Shown: positions 51,014 to 62,720 of the stretch, in pieces
How positions within the stretch are numbered: the stretch's first letter is position 1
Layout of the letters: each line of letters begins with the position of its first letter
NCBI RefSeq assembly: GCF_024713975.1
Contig: NC_091094.1
Coordinates: forward strand, 19,118,501-19,182,500
Direction of reading: 5' to 3'
From: Paralichthys olivaceus
Lineage: Eukaryota; Chordata; Actinopteri; Pleuronectiformes; Paralichthyidae
DNA length: 64,000 nucleotides
Notes under the pieces: generated by a model
What the model was told of the DNA's origin: nothing
Seen by the model: the letters and a program-made list of their open reading frames with translations, nothing else
Database searches by the model: none
Made by a program: the position numbers and the translations under genes

Positions 51014-54000
51014 ATGCTTCAGGTACATTTAGTCGCGACGACGGCCACGATACTTTCATTTATCTTAAACACACAAGTGTCGTGTTTGTTTCCACCTTCT
51101 TCACACCACCGCCCGCGGCACGGTGCTGCTCATCAGTCCTGCTGTAACTGTACATGTCAGGATGCATCATGGAGCACGAACCCACCACCTCCTCCTCTGT
51201 TGGACAACCTGGAGGTGAGTATCTCATAAAACTAGCAGTGAAACTTTTCCATGTCAACAACTCAGAGCCCTTCTTCTGATAGAGAAGCAGCCTCCTGCTG
51301 CTGCACATCCCACAACCCGAGATGATAATATCTTATTTCTATATTTCTCTGAAGCGTGTTTTGTCACCAGATCTATAAAAGAGGCCTCTACAAGTACCTT
51401 TGTGAACGTTTCTTTGGCATTGGATTGATATATGTAAGATTTTATGTTTGTGTTTAATAGTATCTGCCTCTTTTACATGGTCAGAGTTTCTGCAGTCTCA
51501 ATCTAATGCAACATGACCGTGTTGGGAGAACTTCAGCGCTGACACTGCTCAGGATGCATGGTTTGTGCCTTTACATCAGCTATACAGTAATCTACAAAAC
51601 TAAACCCTCTGTGAAGATGATTTTATTCAAATGTGCCATAATTGATGACTGAGTGCACTGTCTGGGTGTTGTGTATCTGCAGATGATCTGTCTGTGGATA
51701 GAAGTGCTATTTATTCATGTATTGGTATATTCAGCCTCACTACTGTACTTTACTCACACAGGAAAGTGCTTTACGTTTGAATTGTTAAAGACATAGTCAA
51801 TGCCAAAGTTATGGATCATATGATTAATGTCTAAAGAGAAGGATTGTTCTCTTATCGGAGTTGTGACAGTTTGGTATGTAAGAAAATGAATCTGTTCCTT
51901 TGCTTTGATTCTGCTCCTGCACTTGTTTTTGTTAGGTATGTAGTGTCCATGCGAGCTGGGCACATGTTGATGACACTTAGAAAAATATATTACTTACCAA
52001 CTTCCACACATGTTCAAACACCCTACTGTGTCTGACAGGTACAATGGAAGTCAAAGGGCCAGTGGTGTTTTCTTCAGAGGGCCCCCTCTCTTCTTCAGCT
52101 CCTGCCGGTCCATGGGGGAACTCTTTTTACTCTTCATTTAGTGACATGTCAAACATCTTGCACCTTCGGTTCCGCAGGAGCACACTCACCAGATTCAACC
52201 CGGGCCACACTCTGCCTCAGGTGGGTTTCCACATTATTATCTAGCCATTCTTGAAACAGAAGTTTTGAGAATGGTTAATTAAAGGGTTGTCATGATAGAA
52301 ATAACCAACTATAAAATACTTTGAATGTTCCTGCAGGTTCAGAGTGTGGCGCCTCCGTCTGCATTTGGGGTGAAATTTCACAAGTGTGCTCAGGTTCATC
52401 ATCATATTCTTATTATACAGCCTGTTTTATCAATGTGTATTTAATTCCTGATATATTTTTGCTCAATCATCTTTAACATGCAAACGAACGTGAAGATTTA
52501 ACATGCAGTGATTAATTCTCCTCCTTGTACACATGGTCTCTAGGTGAAGCTCGACACTGATCCTCCTCAGTTGACTTTCTTCCTGCTGATTCACAACATG
52601 GGTCCAGTCGGTGGTACCAACCTGTCTCAGGTGGCTATCCGGGACTCCCTGTCTGGAATAGTCCCCCTAAAAACTGAAGGCAGGGTGGTGGAAAGAGGCT
52701 ACCAGACATTTGCTATTGATTCCCTGTCTGGTAAGTGTGTCTATCAGAATGTTGTGAAGGATAATGTTTAACCCAAACATTTCTTGCTTGAACTTTTTAT
52801 TACTTTATTTTAATTTGTATTCTCAAAATAGCCCATTATTGTTCTTTACTCCTCAGCTGGTTCTCAAATTGTTGTCAACTACACCGCTCACATAAGAAGT
52901 CATAAGAGTGAAATAATGGACCTTCCAGCTTTTCTCACTTTTTCTAATGCATCACAGGTATTGTCTACATCCACTTTTCCTCTTTTTAACTGAAGTGAAG
53001 TGCAAATAACATTAGTTTTTAATTTCACAACTTAAACCAAATTATTTTGGGTGTTATTACCTGAAGTTTTGTTTTCTCTATTCCACAGAATGACGTCAGT
53101 ATGTTTGGTCCATTAACAGCTAATCTAACACTGAGGGTGAACTCCACTGACAGAGTGAGTTGATGGCACTCACAATATTCCTATTCTGTTGGTCCACTGG
53201 AAACACACCTGCAGCTTAAAGCATCACATGTGTGTTGTTTGTTGACAAGACTGAGTTAATGAGTAGTCTGATGTTTGTGCTCACCATTCCAGATCTATCC
53301 CAACCATGGAGTCCATTTTGCAGGATTTGCTGCCGGGTTCTTTGTCACTTTGGTGCTGCTGTCACTCGGGTTCCTGGCCATGAACCTGATAGGCCTCAGA
53401 ACCAGGCTTAACCTCCTTCAGCAAAGGGTATCACAAACATAAAAGTCAATTTTTTCAAGTTAATATTAACAAGTGATTGTTATCATCATTTGGTCATCAC
53501 CTGCAGTATCTGTATGAGTATATAAGTGTTTTTATATAAACAGAGAGCAAAAGCCGCTCTCTTAAAATAATGTCAACATATTTTGCTAGTTGTTTTATGA
53601 TTTATTTCAGATATATTAATACACTGCACATATTTGATCTTTGCTCAGAGGAAGAGAAGGGATTCAGACCTGGAGTATGCAGACTGCAACATGAGCGAGA
53701 CAATTAAAGATGAGGCAGCATTTGAAGACAAGATGATGGACATCATGGTGTTAGAGGATCCTCAGAACATGTACCAGGCTTTGGAGAAGTGAGTTAACCA
53801 GTCAAGAGGGATTTTTTTCAAAGTCAGATTTCCAATTTTGGAATTCACCTCTGAAGGGAAGACATTTTAAAATGCATTTATATAATATATAAATATATTC
53901 TGAACCATAATCTACAATCAACAAGTTTAAATTGTTTACTTTGCATTTCATCCACATAAGCCTTGAAATGTCGACACTGCTTCACGCAACCAACAACCTG

Positions 54001-57000
54001 GAGACCGCACGCATTCAGATCTACAAGGATGTGATATCCTCCCTGCTGGGGGGCCTGAGGGCCAGGGGCCAGGCCACCGCCCAGGCCCAGCAGAGGCTTC
54101 TCAGTGTGCTCCATGGACAGCTGCTTGGCATGGAGGGCCGACTGAAGGAGGAGCGAGGGACCCGCATGGCTGCCCTGGCTGGCCAGTGTAACCTGGAGAC
54201 TCGGGAAGAAATGGAAACGGAGCACCGCAGGGAAGCAGCTGAGAAAGCCCAGGCCGAGCTGCTGTGTCAAAATGCAGACCAACAGGTAAAAGCAATGAGT
54301 CATTTGTTAAGTTATTTGTATTATTTAGTTTTGTATCGTCACTCAAAGGAAAAACAAAAAGGAGTACTTTTAAAATTGAAAATGGGAAAAAAGTTTTACC
54401 TGTAAAATAATGTATGAAGTAAGAGATAGTAAAACTTTTTTTTTATTTCCATTTATTTATTTTCTTAAATGCAATTACTATAGTGTAAACCATTTGTAAT
54501 GTTGGTAGGAAGTCATGCAGTGCAGTGTCCTGCTGGAGAAGCTGCATAAACGGAGCCAGAGTCGGCTCCAGCGCATCCTGTTGGTCCGACATGAAGAAGC
54601 CTCAGCAAAGGTTCAGAGGCAAATCATCGAGTGGCGCCGGGTGGAGCTGCACAAGATCTTCTCTGAGGAGCTGGAGGAGGCCACCAGGATGGGCGAGTTG
54701 GAGAAAAGCACAGCCATGAGTCTGCAGCATGATTATTTTACCTGTCAGGTAAAGAACCCTAAATCGATTTACTTTCACTGACATATGGTTAAAACCATGA
54801 CCATTTCAATGTCCTCCTCCAATAATGCATTTGGTATCTTTATGTTTGTTATATTTCCACTTGTAGAAGCACTGATAATGTGATGTTTCCTTTGTTCAGG
54901 ATCAGCTTGAAGAGGTTCTGGATGTCGTCCTTGCCAATCAGCGCTATGTTCTGGCTGAACGCCACGCACAGAGGAAGTTCCTGGTTCACAGCCTCCACAG
55001 CCTCAACAGCCTGATTTCTGACACCTTCTCTAGCACCTCCAGCAACTTGGACAGCTGGTTCACTCACATAAGGAGGTCAGTGCTTATTGTAGGATATTCC
55101 ACACTCTAAATGTTGCCAAGTAAACGTCTCCAGCAATATTAACAAACGCTGTCCACGTCTTTAATCTTAAATTCAATCTGAAGATCACAACTTCAACTCA
55201 AATTGAAATAGTCATAATATGACTGAACATAGTTGCATTGTAAAATATTTGAAATGTAATTTTTGTTTTTTTTACTTGGCATGTTCTCTCTCTCCACTAG
55301 AGGGAGCACAGTGCCTGCAGAGCAGATAGACCAGCTGCAGGAAAAGGCCCAGAAAGAGCTGGTGATGGTGAGGCAGAGGCTGGAGGAGGCGCTGAATCAA
55401 GAGAGGAGAGCCATGCGCTGCGGCCTGATCAAGAAGAGGAGGGAGATCATCACTGAAATGGTGAAGGGATCATGAATAATTAGGGTCTAATTCCAACTAT
55501 TCATTGTGGATCTCAGTCCTGAATTAATATGTTGCCTTTATTCAAACCTGTTCCCACCTTCTCCAGCTCAGAGTCCACAAACAGAGAGAGAAGGAGCTGT
55601 CCAGTCTGTCTAAGCGTCTGGAGCGAAGCATGGAGGTAACCCAGAACCTGCACTGTTGGCAGAATCTCCTGACGGCCCACAGCTTGGAGCTAGCTGAGCT
55701 CATCAACAACCTGGATGAGGAGGCTACTGCTGACATCCGCAAGGTGCTTTTCTAACAGTGTACATCTGACTCAATCATGACCTAATCACCCAAAAACTCA
55801 CACACAAATACGGATTGACTTTGAATTACTCCGTCTTGACCCTGTGCGTGTTCTTCAGGTGACCATGCGTGTGATCCAAGGTGCGATAGCAGAAGTCAAA
55901 GCCATCCAGCCTTCTGTCACTCAGGCCCTGCTAACGCCCTTACCTCCAGGGACGCACCTCTCCCTGCTGCAGGTAGAATCAGAACAAGTAGCTGTACAGG
56001 CACATGGACAAGGAGCAAGCTCACTCCTGCAGGGCCAGGAGAGGCTGCACCAGGAAGGCAAGGCAGCTCTGCGCACCCTGAGCGGCACTAGGGAGGCTCT
56101 GCAGGAAGCCATGGAGAGAGAGCTGCAGGAGCAGAGGGAGATAAGGGCACAATCCAGAGCTTTCTTCAGGTCAGTGATACTGTGTAATGACATTAGTTAT
56201 GTTCTTTCATTTTAATCACAGGTTTTTCCACATTTTAAGCGCTCCAACACAGACATGTAAAGTCAAACTCAGGTGTGGTAATCTGTCATTCGTCTTTATC
56301 CCTCTTTGCCCTAGGTGTTTGTGTTCGTCCCAGCTGACTCTATCTGAAGATGATAGGCTCAGGATGAAACTGGAGTTCCAGAAGTGTCTGTCTGTGATGG
56401 ACCGCTGCCTGGTGCTGCCTCATGCTGTCTCCAAAACCAAACTCCACACTTCTCTGGCGGCTTGGAGAAAGGACAGCGAGAAACAGATGGTAAACACATA
56501 AGCGCACAGTCGTAAATGTATTCCTAATACTTGGTCTTACTCTTAAAGCTTCAATGTGTAAAGTCAGATACTTTGTGACTCTGGTGACAATATTTGGTAA
56601 AATATTTAAATTACCTGTTTCAGTGCTTTAAAAGTTCATCTTCTTACTGTTGTGCTAAAAGTGTTGAATTGTACAGAATGTTCTGTATGGAAGACATCTA
56701 TCAAGTCCAATCTTATTTAATCATTGCACTGAACACAGTGGTGGTTATCTCAGGATGAAAAGGCGGCACCATACATGAAGAGGACACCGATGAGGGTGCT
56801 AAGAAAGCTTGTGGTGATCAGGGCTGATGCTGGTGTCGATATGCTGTGCTGTTGTGAATGCGAATCTCCTGCAAACTCTGGAGAGAGTCTAGACCCAATT
56901 CTGCAGACATCCTCCGGAGGTCATGTCTGGAAACGGCTAAAGTTAGAAGTTTGACATATTTTTAAAGGTTCAACTTTAATCTTGAAATTTTATGTTTGTT

Positions 57001-60000
57001 CTCAACATTTTGAAGTGAAAAAAAAAAACGTTTTTCTTTTTTATTGCCAGGCTCTGATGCTCAAAACATATATTTTGATACAGTTCTGGAGATAATCCAA
57101 TGAGAAGAGCCCATGTGAATTAAACTACCACAGTAGATAATGGTGCATTTGTATTTAATGTTTTGTCCTATGAATAAGAAATGGAGAATAGCAACCACCA
57201 ATGCAAACCACACTGTTCAGCCTCAATTGTGTGGCCGCTGGATGAGTGCACATTGATATTCAGACATAATAAAGGGCTCCATAGAGTGGTTTCATTTTTA
57301 ATCACATCACAGTAGTGTGGTTGGAGTCACTTCCCAACCACCTTATGGATATTGTGGTCTTTTGCAGACAAATATGCAATCCAAGGGGAAAACCAGCAAG
57401 GCCAGACAGAAAACAGACGAATCCGACCTGCTGCTTTTTCAGAAAAGGCTCGAGGACAGGATCCAGCTATTTGAGGAAGAGAAGGAGATGGAGAGCACTG
57501 TCATGAATGAGGTGAAGAGGAGGATACTCAAGCTGTTGTTACTCCAGTTCACTGCAAGTCCTTTCTAAGTGCAGCAAGTGTTTTAAATTGATTCATCCAT
57601 TGTAATGTTGGCAGGTGTTGGAGGAGATGCAGAGGGAGAGAGAGAAGGAACTCCGCTCTCAGGCAGACAACCTGACGATTCAGATGGCTGCCATCCACTT
57701 CCTGAAGGCTGAGAGGAGGACCAAAGTCCTGGAGACCTGCAGAGCCATGCTCACCCTGCACAGTCTGCTCATTCAGCAGCTCAGAGAGAGGAAGAGCCTG
57801 GAGAGTCAAGACATGGCCCAGAGTATACAGAGCCACTGCATGGTAGGCAATGCTTGACTGTTTTACCTTCATCAGTCTGCTCATGGGCTTTGAGGCGCAT
57901 AATAATAAGGTTCAGGCTTCATTTACATTACTACGTTTTTATTTGAAAATGCATCAACTTTGTGGTCCAAATGGAGATATTTGGAAACTAGGTTACAGAC
58001 ACTCACAACTGCTTGCTGATTGGGTCTTTTTGGTCATTATGTAGCCTTTGCTGATTCGTCAGACTCCTATCACGTGACCCCCTTCTGGAAGAAAACATCC
58101 GCCTCGGTTACCGGTGTTGAACAAAACATGTATAATCAATTAAAAATGTTGCTGACCCTGTTAAAGTCAGCATTTTACAATGATACAGCAGCTTAGACGT
58201 GTGTTATTCAAGCAATTCCATTGTCCAGTGAGACGTGCATGCTTACCTGTTTACCCTGGCACATGCATGCCCGCACGCAACTGGTCACGTGAGATGTGCT
58301 CTCAGGTGTTTGCAGCCAAAAATGCTCACGTAGACAGAAATGGTTTTAAAGATTTCAAACGTAAAGGCGCAGCAGTATGGATGTACACTGAGCCTTTCAT
58401 TACAGGGCCTAGAGGAAGCAGAGCAGGAGCTTCAGAGGGAGAGGACAGAGTTGGATGGCCTTGAGATGTTTCAGAGCAGAGTCGAGTCAAATAAAACACG
58501 CAGAGACGACTCTGAAGACAGCGAGGAGGACATCGAGGAAGACGAGGTGTTTCTGCTGCAGCAGGACTGTAGGATGACAACCATCCTCCAGGAGGCGCTC
58601 TACAAGTGTGGTCAGGTCATCACACTGTTGACTGAGCGGTGAGCTGTCATATCAATGTTATCTCAGAAGTAATGAGGAATTTTGTGGGTGGACACAGGCC
58701 ATTACATTTTACGGTGTTGAAACTGTCTGGTGTTTTCAGTTTGCAAGAAAGAACTGCCAACTATCAAGCCATGGAAGATTTAAAAGAACAAATGGAGCTC
58801 AAGAGACTTTATGGAAACTGTGACCAGGTCGGGTTTTATTCAAGACTGTTTTTCCAGAAATAATATGAATACAAACATATCAGTGGCCTGAGAAAATACA
58901 GTGACATCCCTCACTTCTGTGTGCATGCCAGTAGAAGTAGAGGAAATCTGTATTTATGATGGCTCTCTGCCCTGCTCTTCATTTCAGGATCTGGAGTTTG
59001 CATCTCAGCTGGTGAAGCAGAGTCAGGTGTCTGCCGAGGTTCTCCTGGAGGCCCTGCGTCTCCTCCTCCCCACGCTGCCTGAAAGCGAACTCCTCTCCAT
59101 CTCTGATGCCCTCTGCCCTAAACAGCACCATGCGTCGTTGTTGGCAGAGCAAGAAAATGTGGGGTAAGAACCAGGTTCAGTTTTTTATTCTCTGGCAAAC
59201 ATTCTTGAAAGTGTCTAATTTTACATAGTGTGGAGTCCAAAGAGGCAAATGTGCTCAGCTCTGGGATAATAACATGAATATGCAGTGGGATCTAAAAGCG
59301 TTTTAGCATCCCATTGAATATTTGATTTGTCGCGGATCTTTTCTGCTTATTTCTTTCCATGAATAAACTGTGCAGCATCCTAAGATAATGAATGATAATC
59401 TCTACCCAGAGATAGACTCATGCTTGACAAATAAAGGGTTTTGGAAGAAGATTGAACAAATACAACAAATTGTAGTTGTCGAAAAAAAATCTCAATACTT
59501 AACCATTTATTGTGTCAGCAGAGAGCTGTATCAGGATTCACTCTTATGTAAATGTTGGCAGGACTGTTTGGTTCATAAAAAGTCCTGGTCCTCATTATTT
59601 TACTTTATTTTAGAAGACATTCATTAACTTAGCTGTGAGTACCCACACAATGTACAAGTCAAGTATATATAGTATAATATTGTTTTTTTTCTGAAAAGGG
59701 GCTGAATGGATATACTTTGTTTATTTAACATTATCATACAATTCTGTTTGTCTCATCCATCTGGCAAAAAGGTCTTAAGCTTGGAACCAAAAGCTTTTGT
59801 TTCTCTCTTTTTTTAATGAAAAAAAGAAAGAATAGAACATTTTTGTCTCCAGCAATTCTGTGGTTTAAAAAGTAGTTTTGTATTTGAAGTCACTGATTTA
59901 AAAGAAAGCAGTTCAGTTTCCACAGCAGCTGGCTGAAGCACAGCCATCTGCGAGCATTGTCTTCAATTGAAATAAATGTTGTCTGAACACAGTTCCACAA

Positions 60001-61778
60001 GAGCCATTTTCCCTGAGCCAAGATGGAAGGAAAAGGGATTTGACTCAACATTTAATTTCCCTTCTCTTCCTGATACACTGGAACACTCATGTCTGGCTCT
60101 TGCTGAGTTTGGAGTTGAGATGAATAATGTCTCATGCATGAGGTCTCTTTGGCTCAGAGCTGTGTGGCCCAAGGACGGGGGAATGAAAATGCGCTGTTTG
60201 GAACAGTATTCAAGACTTTTCTTTCTCAATGCTGTTTCTTTATGCTTTGTTTTGTTTGCAGAAAATCATTTGGGCATACTTTAAGAAGTGACTCGTTCTA
60301 TTTAAAAGGGTCAACTAAAATTTAATTTGAGAGTGAGAGTGTTTTGGATCTGACTGGTCAAGGTTAAATGAGCTGTTATTGCACTTCATTTCCTACAGTC
60401 ATTTAGCTACTGATCTGAACTGCATTCATAAAAAATGCAAGCATGTCTGTGCCGTTCTGTAGACAGAAATAAGCCACATCTTGGTGTCCTTTGCTAAATT
60501 GGACATAAAAATGAAAATCTAAAGAATCGTCTACCTTAAATTCCCACTGTTTCTTTCATCCGCTCCTCTTCTTTGTCCTGCTTCATAGTGTTTATGGCAC
60601 CATCCTGTTTGTTCTGGTCTGTTCCCTCAGTTTGACCATTCAGTGTACATCGTCTAAATGTGAAAGTCTGCTTAGAAGTACGTGTTGCATCTAATCCATA
60701 TGTAACTAATCAAAAAGCAGGAGCTCACACATTACCAATCCCTCCTGACCAAAACCTGCTTTTACTTATTTTACATTTGTACACAGTAGAATCAGTGGAG
60801 TGGTAAGTGGTTATTTTACAGGTAATGAAATGTTGAAAAATATCACGTAGGCGATCTTTAATATTTATCCCTATAAAAATGAACCTTGTATTTTTTATTA
60901 TTTTGATAGGCCTGACTTGTACTCCACTAATGAGAGGAAGTAACATATTTGACTTCAGTGAAATTCTCTCTATAAAGCGATGAAAAGTTTTTACAGTGCA
61001 TCGGATAGCTAGGGGATCTTTGAGTGTTTTTAATCAAAGCTGACTTTGTGCACGGAGACTGAATCATAATTACCAGCCTCATAATCTTTCTGACCAGGTG
61101 TGCTGTGGGTTCCAATCGACTTATTTCTGTCAAACTGAGAGAAGACATGGTGCATAAAAATATGTGCTGCAATGTGGACGGAGAGCGGTGAGTTGTCTGA
61201 CTTGTGCTACCAGCTTCCATATAAAGAATATTTTTAGTTCAGTGGTCACCAACATCATAGACAGATCCTTTTTATTAAAGCATAATATGCAGTTCATCAT
61301 GGCTGGGCTGCAATGACCACATACATGAGGTAAGCACTCAAAAACTCCCGTCCCACTAACAACACAGCTTTTGTCCTCCACATCTCCCAGGCTCCAGGAA
61401 AAGAGGCACAGTCTGATGGAAAAACTGCTGCCCTCATCTCACCTTCTGCTTCCAAGAGATGTGGAACCAGAGAAAGTAAAGAAGGAGAGTTTCACTGAAA
61501 CACAACCGCGTGTTTGTAAATCAACTGTGACTGAAAACACGGTTAAACAGCAGCAAAGTGACGCTGTAAAAGGGAAGGCTGGGGACGCAGTGAATGAAAC
61601 ATTACACAGCTCAGCCTCAGCTAGCTGTGCACTGGACGTCCCTGTGACAGGAGAGCGGCTGTTCGTGTTTCGGGATCCACCTGAAGCTCGTGACTGTGTG
61701 ATTGTCCCCAAGAGAAAAAGGAAGAGGAATTTCCTCAATCTAAAGAAAGGTTCAGTGGCCCCGACCAACCTTTTGTGA
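51014..61778 (+). CDS. evc2: EvC ciliary complex subunit 2 (limbin)
   Basis: Partner of EVC in the ciliary EvC complex for Hedgehog signalling. Twenty-two plus exons: 51014-51218, 52039-52220, 52337-52393, 52544-52730, 52857-52957, 53089-53154, 53293-53427, 53649-53788, 53961-54285, 54509-54748, 54900-55075, 55301-55460, 55567-55743, 55859-56169, 56315-56489, 57368-57511, 57615-57842, 58406-58638, 58740-58827, 58988-59163, 61098-61187, 61391-61778. They give about 1327 aa (human 1308). Residues 1-24 look like a signal peptide, an outer domain follows, the membrane span is about 276-299, and the rest is coiled coil. The last about 41 residues (ERLFVFRDPPEARDCVIVPK and on) correspond to the C-terminal Weyers peptide that tethers human EVC2 to EFCAB7/IQCE. 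Exon 1 is the weak point: its best GTGAGT donor at 51,215 breaks frame, while a GTATCT donor 4 nt later keeps the signal peptide in frame. A start at 51,166 with the first donor is the alternative (1275 aa, no signal peptide). Confidence 0.94.
51824..51997 (+). repeat. Dispersed repeat, copy 2 of a pair flanking the evc/evc2 promoter
   Basis: Same ordered blocks and same orientation as 48,931-49,115 (GTCTAAAGAGAAGGATTGTT, TTGATTCTGCTCCTGCACTT, CATGCGAGCTGGGC). It lies in evc2 intron 1, just before exon 2. Confidence 0.7.
56760..56945 (-). repeat. Dispersed repeat family 2, inverted copy
   Basis: Read on minus, TAGCCGTTTCCAGACATGAC, a GGAGGATGTCTGCA block and a GCAGGAGATTCGCATTCA block follow the order seen at 20,830-20,990. 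It lies in evc2 intron 15, the unusually long 878 bp intron. Confidence 0.55.
57895..58390. mobile_element. MITE-like element in evc2 intron 17
   Basis: The left edge (TCATTTACATTACTACGTTT then TTATTTGAAAATGC) and the reverse complement of the right edge (TGTACATCCATACTGCTGCG, then TTTACGTTTGAAATC) are imperfect terminal inverted repeats. The interior is non-coding. The pattern of 'ACGTTTTxxTTTGAAAA' ends is that of a common fish non-autonomous DNA transposon. The element fills nearly the whole 563 bp intron. Confidence 0.6.
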
Positions 61779-62127
61779 CATTTTACAAATATTGCTTTGC
61801 AAGATTTGTTATAATGATGGTACTTTATGATGTTACTTAAATACAACATAATTCATAAAGTTTTTCTTTGTAGCAAAAACAGCCATTTTTTTGTAACATG
61901 TATGTAGCTTCTAGCTTTTCAAGTAAAGGCAGCTGACTGTTTCCAGTTATTCCTTCTCCTTCTCAGTTCCTAAGATTGTAATAGGCAGGTTGATTTGCAA
62001 GGTCAAACATAAGTGGTTGACTCACCGGTTATTATTCTTCCACAACTGCCTTCAGTCCACAGAGCTACAGGCTCCCATCCAAAGGTTGCGCACCACTACT
62101 CGGTTTACTGGAAAAAGAACAGACTCA

Positions 62128-62133
62128 AATAAA
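62128..62133 (+). terminator. Possible evc2 poly(A) signal
   Basis: AATAAA 350 bp downstream of the evc2 stop codon on the same strand. It is the first canonical signal I noticed after the stop. Confidence 0.35.
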
Positions 62134-62621
62134 ACCTGTACTAAAACATCCATGACCAAACCTGATGGTGGTTGTTTTATACTGGTTCGATTTGAGGATT
62201 GCCTCCATGTGCTCAATATAAAAAGGTATCTCAATGTGTCCAAACACAAAGTCCTTTCATGATCAATCCTTACATTGATAAGTGATTATGAATAGTTTCA
62301 AGTTGTCAAACACTCTTGAATCACATCATGTGAACATTATGATTCCAAGTCTTTACTTTTCCCTCATTTGTGTCCTGTTTTTTGACATGTAGGTTATTGA
62401 CTTCCACTGATAATTATAATAATTTAAAAAATGTTTCTGGGAACTGACAACCCACACATGTGGGGGGCACTTGCAAAAATATCTGGTGGTGTTATTATCC
62501 CCCAGTCATCAGCACTTGTTTACTCCACAAAAACACAGCAGACCCCCCAAACGTTTTCCCCCCGAGTGTTGCGGAACTTCCACGTGATCATCCATCGGTT
62601 TTTTTTTCTACCCCTTCCATC

Positions 62622-62628
62622 CATAAAA
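62622..62628 (+). promoter_or_regulatory. TATA-like box of cytl1
   Basis: CATAAAA about 95 bp upstream of the cytl1 start codon, followed by GC-richer sequence. It would place transcription start near 62,650-62,660. Position and motif only. Confidence 0.45.
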
Positions 62629-62720
62629 CTGCGGCGGGTCCCCTCTGTACTGTTTGGCTCAGTGTTGGCTGCACGAGCAGCTGGAAGCAGACACCGACCA
62701 GCTCACTGAGATAACCCGAC

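Larger units (their letters stand above)
61779..62720. other. evc2-cytl1 intergenic gap
   Basis: The gap is only 942 bp. It contains the evc2 3' UTR, a possible AATAAA poly(A) signal at 62,128-62,133, and the cytl1 promoter, with a TATA-like CATAAAA at about 62,622-62,628. No STK32B exon is present. Confidence 0.6.
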
